Assembly: GCA_002309055.1 (NCBI GenBank)
Contig: DBWO01000038.1
Location: forward strand, 1-46,191
From: Ruminococcaceae bacterium UBA1236
GTDB lineage: Bacteria > Bacillota > Clostridia > Oscillospirales > Acutalibacteraceae
Direction of reading: 5' to 3'
DNA: 46,191 bases
Shown: positions 1 to 7,627 of the stretch, in pieces
Numbering within the stretch: position 1 is the first letter of the stretch
How the letters are laid out: each line of letters opens with the position of its first letter
The notes under the pieces: generated by a model
Told to the model about the DNA's origin: nothing
The model's database searches: none
The model's input: the letters and a program-made list of their open reading frames with translations, nothing else
Position numbers and translations under genes: made by a program

Positions 1-29
1 CCGTAAAACTTAACACCGATATAAAGCAG

Positions 30-60
30 GCCGGGGCGGGGAATTGTTTCCCGCTCCGGC
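30..60 (+). terminator. Hairpin, probable terminator of the upstream gene
   Basis: An 11-bp stem (arms 30-40 and 50-60, one G-T pair) closes a 9-base loop. Only scattered T residues follow, so this would be a weak intrinsic terminator for a gene left of the window. No coding region is visible in bases 1-139. Confidence 0.4.
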
Positions 61-78
61 TTCAGGTTTAACAAACTG

Positions 79-107
79 TTGTTTTTTATTTATCGGTGTG
101 ATAAAAT
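79..107 (+). promoter_or_regulatory. Promoter of the yifB-like gene
   Basis: TTGTTT at 79-84, a 17-base spacer, then TAAAAT at 102-107 preceded by TG at 99-100 (extended -10). It lies about 30 bases before the start codon, with a GGAG ribosome site at 129-132. Confidence 0.6.
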
Positions 108-139
108 AATAATATTATGCAAACGAACGGAGTGATCTG

Positions 140-1669
140 ATGTTTGCCCGGATTAACAGCATGGGTTTATTCGGACTTGAAAGCTATATGGTTGGCGTTG
201 AGGTTGATTACGGCAACGGCCTTTCGAGGGTTGACGTGGTCGGCCTGCCCGATACTGCCGTAAATGAGAGCCGCAACAGGGTGCGCTCCGCAATGAAAAA
301 CAGCGGCTACACCTTCCCTCAGGGCAGGGTGACAATCAACCTTTCGCCCGGCGACATAAAAAAAGAGGGCTCGCTTTACGACCTGCCCATTTTCATAGCT
401 TTGCTTAAGGCGGGGCATCAGCTTGAGGCAAACCTTGACGAATACGCCTTTATAGGCGAGCTTTCGCTCGACGGGCTTGTGAGGCACGTGAAGGGCGCGC
501 TCTCAATGGTGATAAGGGCAAGAGACAGCGGCATCAAAAAAGTGTTTGTGCCCGCGGATAACGCGTGCGAAAGCTCTGTTGTAAACGGCATTGAGATTTA
601 CGCGGTTGAAACCGTTAAACAGGTGGTTGACCACCTCACGGGCGCAGAGACTCTGCCCGTGACCGTTTATGACCCCGAGAGAGAAATCCTTGCCGCTCAC
701 CCGATGCCCGATTTCAGCGATGTTATGGGACAGCAGGAGGCGAGATACGCCCTGGAGATAGCCGCCGCCGGAGGCCACAACATCCTTATGGTAGGCCCTC
801 CCGGCTCGGGCAAAAGCATGCTCGCGAAACGCCTTCCCTCCATTTTACCCGATATGACATTTGAGGAGTCGCTGTGCACCACGGAGATTTATTCCGTTGC
901 CGGCGTTTTGCCGACGGACGTGCCGCTCATAAGGCAGAGGCCTTTCAGGTCGCCCCACCACACGGTTTCGCCCGCCGGGCTTTCGGGAGGCGGAGTGATA
1001 CCGAGGCCCGGCGAAATTTCGCTTGCTCATAACGGAGTTTTGTTCCTTGACGAATTCCCCGAGTTTTCAAGGCAGGCGATGGAAGTGCTCCGCCAGCCGA
1101 TAGAAGACAATCAGATAACAATTTCAAGGGTAAACGCGTCAGTCACCTATCCATGCTCGGCAATGATTGTGTGCGCGATGAACCCCTGCCCGTGCGGCTA
1201 TTACGGCCACCCGAAGAGACAGTGCACCTGCCCGCCGGGAGCCGCCCAGCGGTACCTTGCTAAGATATCGGGCCCGATGCTCGACAGGATTGATATTCAC
1301 ATAGAGGTGCCCCCCGTTGATTTTGAAAAGCTCTCCTCAAAGGTAAAGGGCGAAAGCTCCGCCGAAATCAAAAAGAGAGTGAACGCGGCGAGAAAGATTC
1401 AGCAGGAGCGCCTTAAGGGAACGGGCATTACCTGCAACGCCAAAATGGATTCGGCCATGACCAAGGAATTCTGCAACCCCACACCCGCGGCGATGGTTAT
1501 GCTTGAGCAGGTGTTTGAAAAGCTTGATTTTTCCGCCCGCGCATACGATAAAGTGCTCAGAGTCGCAAGGACAATCGCCGACCTTGAGGGCAGCGAAGCC
1601 ATTGAAGCGCCGCACATTGCGCAGGCGGTGCAGTTCAGAAGCCTTGACCGCAAGCTCTGGCACACGTAA
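140..1669 (+). CDS. YifB/ComM family Mg-chelatase-like AAA+ ATPase
   Basis: A 509-residue protein of full family length. The N-terminal ~180 residues form the Lon-protease-like fold typical of YifB/ComM. The AAA+ core follows, with Walker A GPPGSGKS at 219-226 and Walker B LFLDEF at 301-306. A cysteine-rich stretch (NPCPCGYYG, then QCTCPPG, about residues 348-367) is a family hallmark that may hold metal. The C-terminal helical lid ends at SLDRKLWHT. Enterobacterial and Haemophilus ComM is a helicase that promotes branch migration during natural transformation; in Clostridia the role is unproven. ATG at 140 has GGAG seven bases upstream. The gene has its own promoter and is followed by a separately promoted gene, so it is probably monocistronic. 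The family call is secure; a transformation role is inferred only from homologues. Confidence 0.95.
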   Translation: MFARINSMGLFGLESYMVGVEVDYGNGLSRVDVVGLPDTAVNESRNRVRSAMKNSGYTFPQGRVTINLSPGDIKKEGSLYDLPIFIALLKAGHQLEANLDEYAFIGELSLDGLVRHVKGALSMVIRARDSGIKKVFVPADNACESSVVNGIEIYAVETVKQVVDHLTGAETLPVTVYDPEREILAAHPMPDFSDVMGQQEARYALEIAAAGGHNILMVGPPGSGKSMLAKRLPSILPDMTFEESLCTTEIYSVAGVLPTDVPLIRQRPFRSPHHTVSPAGLSGGGVIPRPGEISLAHNGVLFLDEFPEFSRQAMEVLRQPIEDNQITISRVNASVTYPCSAMIVCAMNPCPCGYYGHPKRQCTCPPGAAQRYLAKISGPMLDRIDIHIEVPPVDFEKLSSKVKGESSAEIKKRVNAARKIQQERLKGTGITCNAKMDSAMTKEFCNPTPAAMVMLEQVFEKLDFSARAYDKVLRVARTIADLEGSEAIEAPHIAQAVQFRSLDRKLWHT

Positions 1670-1696
1670 AATTAGTGTGAATAATGCCGGCATTCA

Positions 1697-1725
1697 TTGC
1701 AATTCTTATAAAATAATGTTAAAAT
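1697..1725 (+). promoter_or_regulatory. Promoter of the zinc-ribbon/TPR membrane protein gene
   Basis: TTGCAA at 1697-1702, 17-base spacer, TAAAAT at 1720-1725 with an upstream TG (extended -10), 27 bases before the GTG start at 1753. Confidence 0.55.
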
Positions 1726-1752
1726 AAAGCAATCTCACAAAGAGAAAGAAGG

Positions 1753-3288
1753 GTGAAGCGTTTGATAAAGGAAACTTTTGACCCCCATGCTTCAGACGAT
1801 GATAACGAGAGCATAACTCTTGAAAAAGGCGAAGAAACCGAAAGCGCCGCCGCTGTGGGCGAAGAGCCCGCGGAAGAAGCGCTTGAGGAAGGACTGTGCC
1901 CCCGGTGCAAAAAGCGCAAGGTTGCCAAAAAGCACGATTACTGCTACCGCTGTGAGGATGAGCTCAGGCGCACGAAGATACCCCTGACGGGCATTATCTG
2001 CGCGGTGCTTGCCATCGCGGTGTCAATCATCTGCGTTGTGATTGTGGCCCTTGATCTCGCTCCCGCAATTTCGGTTGTGAAGGGCGATATGTACGCAATA
2101 CAGAATAACTGGTTTGCCGCGCATTCCGCCTACGCGGAGGTGCAGACCTCTGCCACCGAAGTGCAGAACGCGCTTGCCACAAACAAAGTGGGCTTGTTCT
2201 TAGGCAGTCTCACAAACCCCGGCTACGGCGTAAAGAGCAAGATTTACAATACGGTTATGCATATTTACGACCCGCTGAGAGCGTATCAGAACAGCGCTTA
2301 CGCATTCGGCGAATCGCCGGACGAGAGATACCTCAAAACAGATAAAAACTATCAGCTTTGCGAGAAGTACTATAACAGATTCCAGGACACCTACCTTGCC
2401 GTGCAGGAGCCGGTTGACCTGATGCAGGGCATGGAAAAGCCCGACAAGAGCGAGGGCGAAAAGCTCTTCAAACTGCTTGAGGAGAGCCGCGGCGCGGAAA
2501 AGGTGGATGATGTTTTCCTCGATTATTTCATTTACACCGCCGCCACCTACTTTGACTTAGGTGAGGAAAAGATTTTTGAATGCTTCGATCAGATGAAAAA
2601 GGACGCCGAAGCGAGCGAGGATGATTACACCTGGCTTTACTATAAGGACTATGCCGATGAGCTTCTCAGATACGGCCACGGCGAAGAGGCGGCAACCTAT
2701 TACCAAAAGCTCGCCGACAGGGATATCAGCGCTTATGACCCCGTGCGCGGCCTTATGAACGCGAAGCTCCTTGCCGGTGACGTTGACGGCGCGGATAAGC
2801 TTGTTGACGCTTTCTGCAGAGAAAACCTCATAAACGGCGAGAATTCGGATTCCAACTACAGCCTGCTTATCAATATGGCAAGAGTCAAGGGCGATTTTGA
2901 AGAAGCCCTAGACCTTATTGAAGAGGCGCAGAGCAAATACGCTTCCGTGCCCGAGTATTACCGCCAGAAGTGCCTTATCTACCTTGCGCAGGAAAACTAT
3001 GACCAGGCGTTTGAGGCGGCGGCGCTCTGCGAGCAGAACGCTTACTATATTGCGAGCTATTACGGCGACGCGACCTATTACACCTCGGATATCCTTATGT
3101 CCACGGTATATATCGCGACCTCGCTGTGCGACAAATACGGCAAGAAAGATACCGAAAACGCGCAGTACATAAGCGAAATTCTTGAGGACTACAAGACCCT
3201 GAACATCAGGCAGGAATTCCGGGATATCGTATCCGGCAAAACAAAGGTGACAGATTATCTCAGAGAAGGGGTGTGCGACTTTATATGA
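1753..3288 (+). CDS. Zinc-ribbon, single-pass membrane protein with TPR-like helical repeats
   Basis: A 511-residue protein starting at GTG behind an AGAAAGAAGGG ribosome site. An acidic N-terminal tail (1-47) leads to a zinc ribbon with CPRC at 49-52 and CYRC at 64-67, then one hydrophobic helix at about 77-102. The remaining ~400 residues are alpha-helical and tyrosine-rich, resembling tetratricopeptide repeats (for example around YYQKLADRDISAYDPVRG and the segment following EEALDLIEEAQSKY). Topology is probably ribbon inside, helical domain outside. No catalytic motif is visible. It overlaps the next gene by 4 bases (ATGA), so the two are probably translationally coupled and may work together. 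Function unknown; a scaffolding or interaction role is only a guess from the repeats. Confidence 0.8.
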   Translation: MKRLIKETFDPHASDDDNESITLEKGEETESAAAVGEEPAEEALEEGLCPRCKKRKVAKKHDYCYRCEDELRRTKIPLTGIICAVLAIAVSIICVVIVALDLAPAISVVKGDMYAIQNNWFAAHSAYAEVQTSATEVQNALATNKVGLFLGSLTNPGYGVKSKIYNTVMHIYDPLRAYQNSAYAFGESPDERYLKTDKNYQLCEKYYNRFQDTYLAVQEPVDLMQGMEKPDKSEGEKLFKLLEESRGAEKVDDVFLDYFIYTAATYFDLGEEKIFECFDQMKKDAEASEDDYTWLYYKDYADELLRYGHGEEAATYYQKLADRDISAYDPVRGLMNAKLLAGDVDGADKLVDAFCRENLINGENSDSNYSLLINMARVKGDFEEALDLIEEAQSKYASVPEYYRQKCLIYLAQENYDQAFEAAALCEQNAYYIASYYGDATYYTSDILMSTVYIATSLCDKYGKKDTENAQYISEILEDYKTLNIRQEFRDIVSGKTKVTDYLREGVCDFI

Positions 3289-3851
3289 GACTGCTTTATA
3301 TCATAACAAAGCTCATAGTTTTTCCGGGCGCCTACCTCAGAGGATTCTGGGAGCAGCTCACCTGCCGCCTGCTGAAGCTTATGGTTGAGCCGGGCGGATA
3401 TATCCGCCTTGACGAGGCGTGCGGCCACGTGGAGCACTCGCTCGCGGAAAAGCAGTTTGCCGCATACCTTATGGCTACGGGCCCGGGTTTTATGAATTTC
3501 AATATGGGCATGGCGTTTTTCCTTTTCGGTTATATTAACATTTTCACTCTCGGCGTCACCCGTTTTGACAGCATACCGCTTTATATCTGCAGCCTTGTCG
3601 CGCTTTACATCGGCGTGTCGCTGCTGTGCTGCCTCTTCCCCTTGACGGAAGATATTCTCAGATTCTGGGATATTGCCTACGGCGGATACGCAAAGAAAAA
3701 GCGCGTTGCCGGCAGAGCGCTCGACGGCGTGGGCAAAGTGCTCGGCTTCCCCTTCGCCGCAATTACAAGACTCGGCGCGTTCCTTGAGAAAAACTGCGTT
3801 ATCTTCATCCTCTGGGCCGCCTTCCTTGTGTGGCGCTTCTTATCGCTGTAA
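3285..3851 (+). CDS. Hypothetical membrane protein coupled to the zinc-ribbon/TPR protein
   Basis: I choose ATG 3285 because it overlaps the stop of the upstream gene (ATGA), a classic coupling arrangement. An upstream in-frame GTG at 3273 sits directly on the AGAAGGGG ribosome-site sequence. The resulting protein is 188 residues. Hydrophobic segments cover about residues 70-90 (MAFFLFGYINIFTLGV) and 100-118 (LYICSLVALYIGVSLLCCLF), with a third near the C-terminus (CVIFILWAAFLVWRFL). The N-terminal 30 residues are amphipathic. The stretch RLDEACGHVEHSL between them is polar and probably cytoplasmic. I do not recognise a named family. Conserved pairing with the preceding TPR protein is suggested only by the overlap. 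Confidence 0.75.
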   Translation: MRLLYIITKLIVFPGAYLRGFWEQLTCRLLKLMVEPGGYIRLDEACGHVEHSLAEKQFAAYLMATGPGFMNFNMGMAFFLFGYINIFTLGVTRFDSIPLYICSLVALYIGVSLLCCLFPLTEDILRFWDIAYGGYAKKKRVAGRALDGVGKVLGFPFAAITRLGAFLEKNCVIFILWAAFLVWRFLSL

Positions 3852-3898
3852 ACAACAAAAAAGCCGCCCTTTTGAGGGATTGACTGTTTATAAAGAAT

Positions 3899-3938
3899 AA
3901 TATCGGCATAGCTTTTACCTGCTATGCCGATATTTTTT
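3899..3938 (+). terminator. Strong intrinsic terminator
   Basis: A perfect 14-bp stem (arms 3899-3912 and 3921-3934) with an 8-base loop, followed by a T run to 3938. It ends the yifB-region plus-strand genes. The convergent lipoprotein gene ends at 4001. Confidence 0.9.
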
Positions 3939-4000
3939 AATAACCCGTTTTTCCGTGAAGCGGGGTTTTCCCGCTCCCCGGGGAATCCTCTTTTCCTGTC

Positions 4001-5314
4001 TTATATGACGGTTTCTCCGTTTTCATCCGTCGGGGGAGCTCCTCTGAAGTATTCTCCGTTTTCATCCGTCGGGGGAGTGCCGCCTTTGAAAAAATCACCT
4101 TTTTCGCCCTGAGGGAAATTTCCGTCCCTGCCGCCGAAGTCGGGCATTCCGCCGCCGAACTGATTTGTTATTTCGCTTATTTTTTCGCCGTTAAGATAAA
4201 CCTCGCCGCCGTTGAGCTCGGCCTTCCCATCATAATCGAACCCGGACTGCGCTGTTATGCCGGTTTTTCCGCCGTTTATGATTATGTCTCCGTTGGAGTC
4301 AATCGCGTCCGTGTCTCCCGCGCCCATTGTAATGGTTATTTCACCGCCGTTTATTTCAACCGCCGGGGTAACTCCGTCAACCTTCTGAGCGGCGTTGATG
4401 CCGTCGTCCGACGCGCTTAAGGTGATTGTGCCGTTGTTTATTGTGACAAGCGTTCCTTCAATTCCTTCGTGAGCGGTGATGTTTATCTCTCCGCCGTTAA
4501 CCGTCACGCTGTTGTCGGCGTGGAGGCCGTCATCATCCGATCTGATTGTCAGCTTTCCGGAGTTTATCTCAACATTGCCGTCGGAATGAATTCCATCGCC
4601 CTTTGCGTCAGCGGAGAGGGTGACCACGTTCACGGTTACGCCGTCATTTCCCGACAGAGCGGTGTTTTCGCTTTCAACGGTCAGCACGGTGTTTTCAACC
4701 GTCAGATAATCATTGCTCCTGATTCCGTTCCCCGCGTTGCCTTTTACCGTGAGATTTCCGCCCCCGGTTATGATAAGATCCGTTTTTGAAAAGACGCAGG
4801 CTGAGGGCTCTTCTTTTTCCTTATCGGAATAACTGTCTTCATAGACATACTCCACGGCGTCGCTGAGCGTGTTTTCGGTTCCGTCCGCCGCCTCGACGGT
4901 TACGGTACCGGCTTTGAAAACATTTATCGCGGCTGAATCGGATGATGTTATTTCGGCGCCGTTCAGAATAACGGTCACATCCTCATCCCCGGCGTCAACC
5001 GTGATTTTTCCGCTGTCGAGCTTTCCGCTGAAGGAATATGCTCCGCCCTTGACGATAATTATATTGCCGCCGTCGGTTTTCGCGCCGCTGCCTTTGATTT
5101 CTGCGGATGAGCCGCTGAGCTTTATTTCCGCCGAGAGCTTATCATATGATGTGCCCGCCTTTGCCGTATTCGCGCTTTGCGCATCTGCAGCGGACTGTGT
5201 GCTCTCCTGTCCGGCGCTCTGCTTGTCGCTCTTCATTGCCCCGCATCCCGCGAGGGTGAGCACCGATAAGGAAAAAACAAGAATAATAACAAATAACTTT
5301 TTAAATGATTTCAT
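4001..5314 (-). CDS. Cthe_2159-type carbohydrate-binding beta-helix lipoprotein
   Basis: A 437-residue exported lipoprotein. Residues 1-24 form a signal peptide with lipobox LAGC, so Cys24 should be lipidated and the protein tethered outside the membrane. After a Ser/Ala/Gln-rich linker, residues ~60-390 are a repetitive beta-rich domain full of NGG, SDD and DG turns (GDGIHSDGNVEINSG, SDDGLHADNSV, ASDDGINAAQK). This pattern matches the Cthe_2159 family of right-handed beta-helix proteins reported to bind acidic plant polysaccharide and calcium. The C-terminus carries two copies of a PPTDENGE motif encoded by a tandem DNA repeat (4013-4077). It is divergent from the VTC/DUF4956 genes across a 149-base operator region, and this combination suggests joint regulation and function at the cell surface. 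The ligand is not predictable here. Confidence 0.85.
   Translation of the reverse strand: MKSFKKLFVIILVFSLSVLTLAGCGAMKSDKQSAGQESTQSAADAQSANTAKAGTSYDKLSAEIKLSGSSAEIKGSGAKTDGGNIIIVKGGAYSFSGKLDSGKITVDAGDEDVTVILNGAEITSSDSAAINVFKAGTVTVEAADGTENTLSDAVEYVYEDSYSDKEKEEPSACVFSKTDLIITGGGNLTVKGNAGNGIRSNDYLTVENTVLTVESENTALSGNDGVTVNVVTLSADAKGDGIHSDGNVEINSGKLTIRSDDDGLHADNSVTVNGGEINITAHEGIEGTLVTINNGTITLSASDDGINAAQKVDGVTPAVEINGGEITITMGAGDTDAIDSNGDIIINGGKTGITAQSGFDYDGKAELNGGEVYLNGEKISEITNQFGGGMPDFGGRDGNFPQGEKGDFFKGGTPPTDENGEYFRGAPPTDENGETVI
4013..4077. repeat. Tandem 26-base repeat inside the lipoprotein gene (39-base period)
   Basis: The same 26 bases occur at 4013-4038 and 4052-4077. Reading on the minus strand they encode two PPTDENGE copies 13 residues apart in the protein's tail. 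The near-identity of the copies suggests recent duplication and possible length variation between strains. Confidence 0.85.
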
Positions 5315-5356
5315 AATAATCCTCCTTCTCCGGCTCCGCCGGCTTTCGTTGCCGAT

Positions 5357-5385
5357 ATAATACCCCGCGAACCTAAAGGAAAGCT
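5357..5385 (-). promoter_or_regulatory. Activator-type promoter of the Cthe_2159 lipoprotein gene
   Basis: Read on the minus strand: TATTAT -10 at 5362-5357. At the -35 position (5385-5380) there is no consensus hexamer; instead the CTTTAG boxes end exactly 10 bases before the -10. This is the arrangement expected when an OmpR/PhoB-type activator replaces sigma contact at -35. Confidence 0.55.
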
Positions 5386-5422
5386 AAAGGAAAAATCTTT
5401 TTTTCTTTAGGTTCTCTTTAAG
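5373..5422. promoter_or_regulatory. Mirrored OmpR/PhoB-like operator between divergent genes
   Basis: Two CTAAAGGAAA copies start at 5373 and 5384 (11-base period). On the other strand two copies of CTTAAAG/CTAAAG start at 5422 and 5410 (CTTTAG at 5405-5410 and CTTTAA at 5416-5421 on plus), again 11 apart. Each pair ends 10 bases from its own -10 element. Direct repeats with 11-base pitch are the known binding mode of OmpR/PhoB-family regulators, and such a regulator is encoded 1.5 kb away at 6947. That it binds here is inference. Confidence 0.6.
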
Positions 5423-5437
5423 AAGGGGAGTTATACT
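5405..5437 (+). promoter_or_regulatory. Activator-type promoter of the VTC/DUF4956 operon
   Basis: TATACT at 5432-5437 lies 10 bases after the second CTTTAA box (5416-5421). The -35 position (5409-5414) has no TTGACA-like hexamer. The geometry is the exact mirror of the minus-strand promoter. Leader to the ATG at 5464 is short, with AAAGGAGG at 5449-5455. Confidence 0.55.
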
Positions 5438-5463
5438 CCTCTCAGAAGAAAGGAGGCGCTCCT

Positions 5464-6201
5464 ATGGAACGGCAGATAAAAACCTGTTTTAAAAGGTATG
5501 AAAAAAAGTTTTTTCTCACAAAAGAGCAGTATGAAGCATTCGTAAAAAAGGCCGCGCCTTATATGCGGCCGGATGAATACGGAAAATATACAATATGCAA
5601 TATATACTATGATACCGATAATTACAGCCTGATAAGGGCGTCGCTCGAAAAACCGGTGTATAAAGAGAAGCTCCGCGTCAGGAGCTACGGAGTTCCCGGC
5701 CCATCGGACAGGGTTTTTGTGGAGCTCAAGAAAAAATATGACGGCGTTGTCTATAAAAGAAGAGTAACGATGCCCTTTTCGGAATCCGAAACCTATCTCG
5801 GGAATATCCGCTCGGTTGAGAGCGGGGAGCAGATAAAAAGGGAAATCGAATACTTTATGCTGTATCACGGCGTTTCGCCCAAGGTGTTCATAGCTTATGA
5901 CAGAGAGGCGTATCAAGGGAGGGAAGACCCCGGGCTGAGAATAACCTTCGACTCGGGCATCCGCTGGCGGACCGACCGTCTTAGCCTCGGCGCGGGCGAT
6001 GACGGGCTGCCCCTGACGGATAACGGCCTTATCCTGCTTGAAATCAAAATACCGGATGCCTGCCCGCTGTGGCTGGCGAAAATACTCGGCAGCCTGAGAA
6101 TAGCTCCCGTTTCGTTTTCAAAATACGGAACCTGCTATAAAAACCACCTTATAAAAAATACTGAAGGAATAACCAAAAAGGAGATGTGTTTAAGTGCTTG
6201 A
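5464..6201 (+). CDS. VTC-domain polyphosphate polymerase-like protein
   Basis: A 245-residue cytoplasmic protein with the triphosphate-tunnel fold motifs of the VTC catalytic domain: RYEKKFFL near the N-terminus, NIYYDT, then KEKLRVRSYG, VELKKKYDGVVYKRR, and EIKIP close to the end. These basic and acidic residues line the tunnel in yeast Vtc4, which makes polyphosphate from ATP at a membrane. Bacterial homologues are usually soluble and encoded next to DUF4956 membrane proteins, as here, so the product may be passed to or through the partner. Excellent AAAGGAGG ribosome site. Overlaps the next gene by 8 bases. Whether it polymerises phosphate in this organism is unproven. Confidence 0.88.
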   Translation: MERQIKTCFKRYEKKFFLTKEQYEAFVKKAAPYMRPDEYGKYTICNIYYDTDNYSLIRASLEKPVYKEKLRVRSYGVPGPSDRVFVELKKKYDGVVYKRRVTMPFSESETYLGNIRSVESGEQIKREIEYFMLYHGVSPKVFIAYDREAYQGREDPGLRITFDSGIRWRTDRLSLGAGDDGLPLTDNGLILLEIKIPDACPLWLAKILGSLRIAPVSFSKYGTCYKNHLIKNTEGITKKEMCLSA

Positions 6202-6874
6202 ATCATTAGTCAATTTCACCTCTGTCATCGACTCGGCAATCACAATAAAAACGTTTTTGATATGTACGGCGGCGTCGCTTGTTCTCGGCGTTCTGACCGC
6301 CCTGGTATATATGTTCATAAACCGCTGTTCCCGTAGTTTCGCCGTAACGCTCGCGCTGCTGCCCGCGGTGGTGCAGACGGTGATTATGCTTGTCAACGGA
6401 AATATCGGAGCGGGGGTCGCGGTAGCCGGAGCGTTTTCGCTCGTTCGCTTCCGCTCCGCGCCCGGAACGGCGGGCGAAATCAGCGCAATATTTCTCGCTA
6501 TGGCAATCGGTCTCGCCGCGGGAATGGGCTATGTGACCCTGGCCGCCCTTTTCTTTGTGATAATCGCAGCGGCGATGATGATTCTGAAGGCCGTAAACTT
6601 CGGCGGCAGAGAGGGCTCGCTGAGGACTCTTAAAATCACAATACCCGAAAGCCTCGATTATGACGGCGTGTTTGACGACCTTTTCCTTAAATACACAAAC
6701 AGAGCCGAGCTCGAGAAGGTCAAGACGACCAATATGGGCACCTTGTTTGAGCTTCAATACACCGTATCTCTCAAAAAGCCCGAAATGCCCAAGGAATTCA
6801 TCGACGAAATCCGCGTGAGAAACGGAAACCTCAATATAACCTGCAGCAAATACGCGGCGGACGAATCGCTTTAA
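6194..6874 (+). CDS. DUF4956 multi-pass membrane protein
   Basis: A 226-residue protein beginning at GTG 6194, inside the 3' end of the VTC gene, with AAGGAG 10 bases upstream. Four to five hydrophobic segments lie at about 20-42, 50-67, 71-84, 97-113 and 114-134. The block GAFSLVRFRSAPGTAGEISA (about 79-98) is the recognisable DUF4956 signature. A ~90-residue cytoplasmic C-terminal domain follows (KITIPESLDYDGVFDD and onward). The family has no established biochemical function but recurs beside VTC-domain proteins, so it is a candidate channel or anchor for the polymer. Spacing makes this a two-gene operon ending at the hairpin 6882-6915. Confidence 0.88.
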   Translation: MLESLVNFTSVIDSAITIKTFLICTAASLVLGVLTALVYMFINRCSRSFAVTLALLPAVVQTVIMLVNGNIGAGVAVAGAFSLVRFRSAPGTAGEISAIFLAMAIGLAAGMGYVTLAALFFVIIAAAMMILKAVNFGGREGSLRTLKITIPESLDYDGVFDDLFLKYTNRAELEKVKTTNMGTLFELQYTVSLKKPEMPKEFIDEIRVRNGNLNITCSKYAADESL

Positions 6875-6881
6875 AAAATGC

Positions 6882-6915
6882 ATCCGGGCAAACAGGGCGT
6901 TGATTTTGCCCGGAT
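6882..6915 (+). terminator. Hairpin after DUF4956 gene
   Basis: An 11-bp perfect stem (6882-6892 with 6905-6915) and 12-base loop. The T run after it is weak (TATCTTAT). The downstream promoter's -35 lies in the loop and descending arm, so termination may be partial. Confidence 0.5.
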
Positions 6916-6928
6916 TATCTTATATAAT
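6900..6928 (+). promoter_or_regulatory. Promoter of the two-component operon
   Basis: TTGATT at 6900-6905, 17-base spacer, TATAAT at 6923-6928, 18 bases before the start codon. No CTTTAG box is seen here, so the regulator pair looks constitutively expressed rather than self-activated. Confidence 0.7.
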
Positions 6929-6946
6929 ATAACCGGTGGTGATTAA

Positions 6947-7627
6947 ATGAGACTGCTTATCGCCGAAGACGAGCCCGACCTCGCAGAGGCTCTGACGGTG
7001 TTTTTTGAGAAAAACAAGTTTACCGTTGATACCGTCAACGACGGCCTTTCGGCTTATGAATACGCGGGCGCCGACGATTACGACGCGATAATTCTGGATA
7101 TAATGATGCCGAAACTCGACGGCATTGAAGTCCTGCGCAGGCTGCGCTCCGAGGGAAATCAGACCCCCGTTATGATGCTCACCGCAAAGGCGGAAAAGGC
7201 CGACAGAATAACGGGCTTTGACACCGGGGCGGACGATTATCTGCCGAAGCCCTTTGAAACGGATGAGCTTCTCAGCCGCGTGAGGGCAATGCTCAGAAGA
7301 AGAGGGGATTACAGCCCCTCCTCTATGGCATTCGGAGATATTTCGCTGAATCCATCGAGTGATATTCTTCAGTGCTCCTCGGGAAAATCCGTCCGCCTGA
7401 GCGGAAGGGAATTTCAGGTTATGGAGCTTTTTATGCGCTCTCCAAAAACTGTTTTTTCCGCGGATAAAATAATGGAGAGAGTCTGGGGCTGGGATTCCGA
7501 AGCCGAAATAAACGTGGTCTGGGTGCATATTTCAAATCTGAGAAAAAAGCTGACTTCAATCGGATCGAGTGTTACCATACACGCAAACCGTGGGCTCGGC
7601 TATATTCTGGAGGCAGACAATGATTAA
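6947..7627 (+). CDS. OmpR/PhoB-family response regulator
   Basis: A 226-residue regulator. The receiver domain (1-~115) has acidic residues E7, D8, the phosphoacceptor D51 in ILDIMMP, the conserved Thr in MMLTAKAE and Lys in LPKPFE. The C-terminal winged helix (~125-225) contains the typical LSGREFQVMELF and GLGYILE segments. Phosphorylated regulators of this type bind 11-base-spaced direct repeats as head-to-tail dimers, matching the boxes at 5373-5422 upstream of the VTC operon. The gene overlaps its kinase partner by 8 bases. Assignment as the regulator of the adjacent lipoprotein and VTC promoters is an inference from proximity and operator geometry. Confidence 0.93.
   Translation: MRLLIAEDEPDLAEALTVFFEKNKFTVDTVNDGLSAYEYAGADDYDAIILDIMMPKLDGIEVLRRLRSEGNQTPVMMLTAKAEKADRITGFDTGADDYLPKPFETDELLSRVRAMLRRRGDYSPSSMAFGDISLNPSSDILQCSSGKSVRLSGREFQVMELFMRSPKTVFSADKIMERVWGWDSEAEINVVWVHISNLRKKLTSIGSSVTIHANRGLGYILEADND

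Noticed and set aside
7569..7619. Longer N-terminus for the histidine kinase
   Set aside because: The upstream ATG lies in the regulator gene without a ribosome site; ATG 7620 has GGAGG at the right distance and gives a normal first TM helix.
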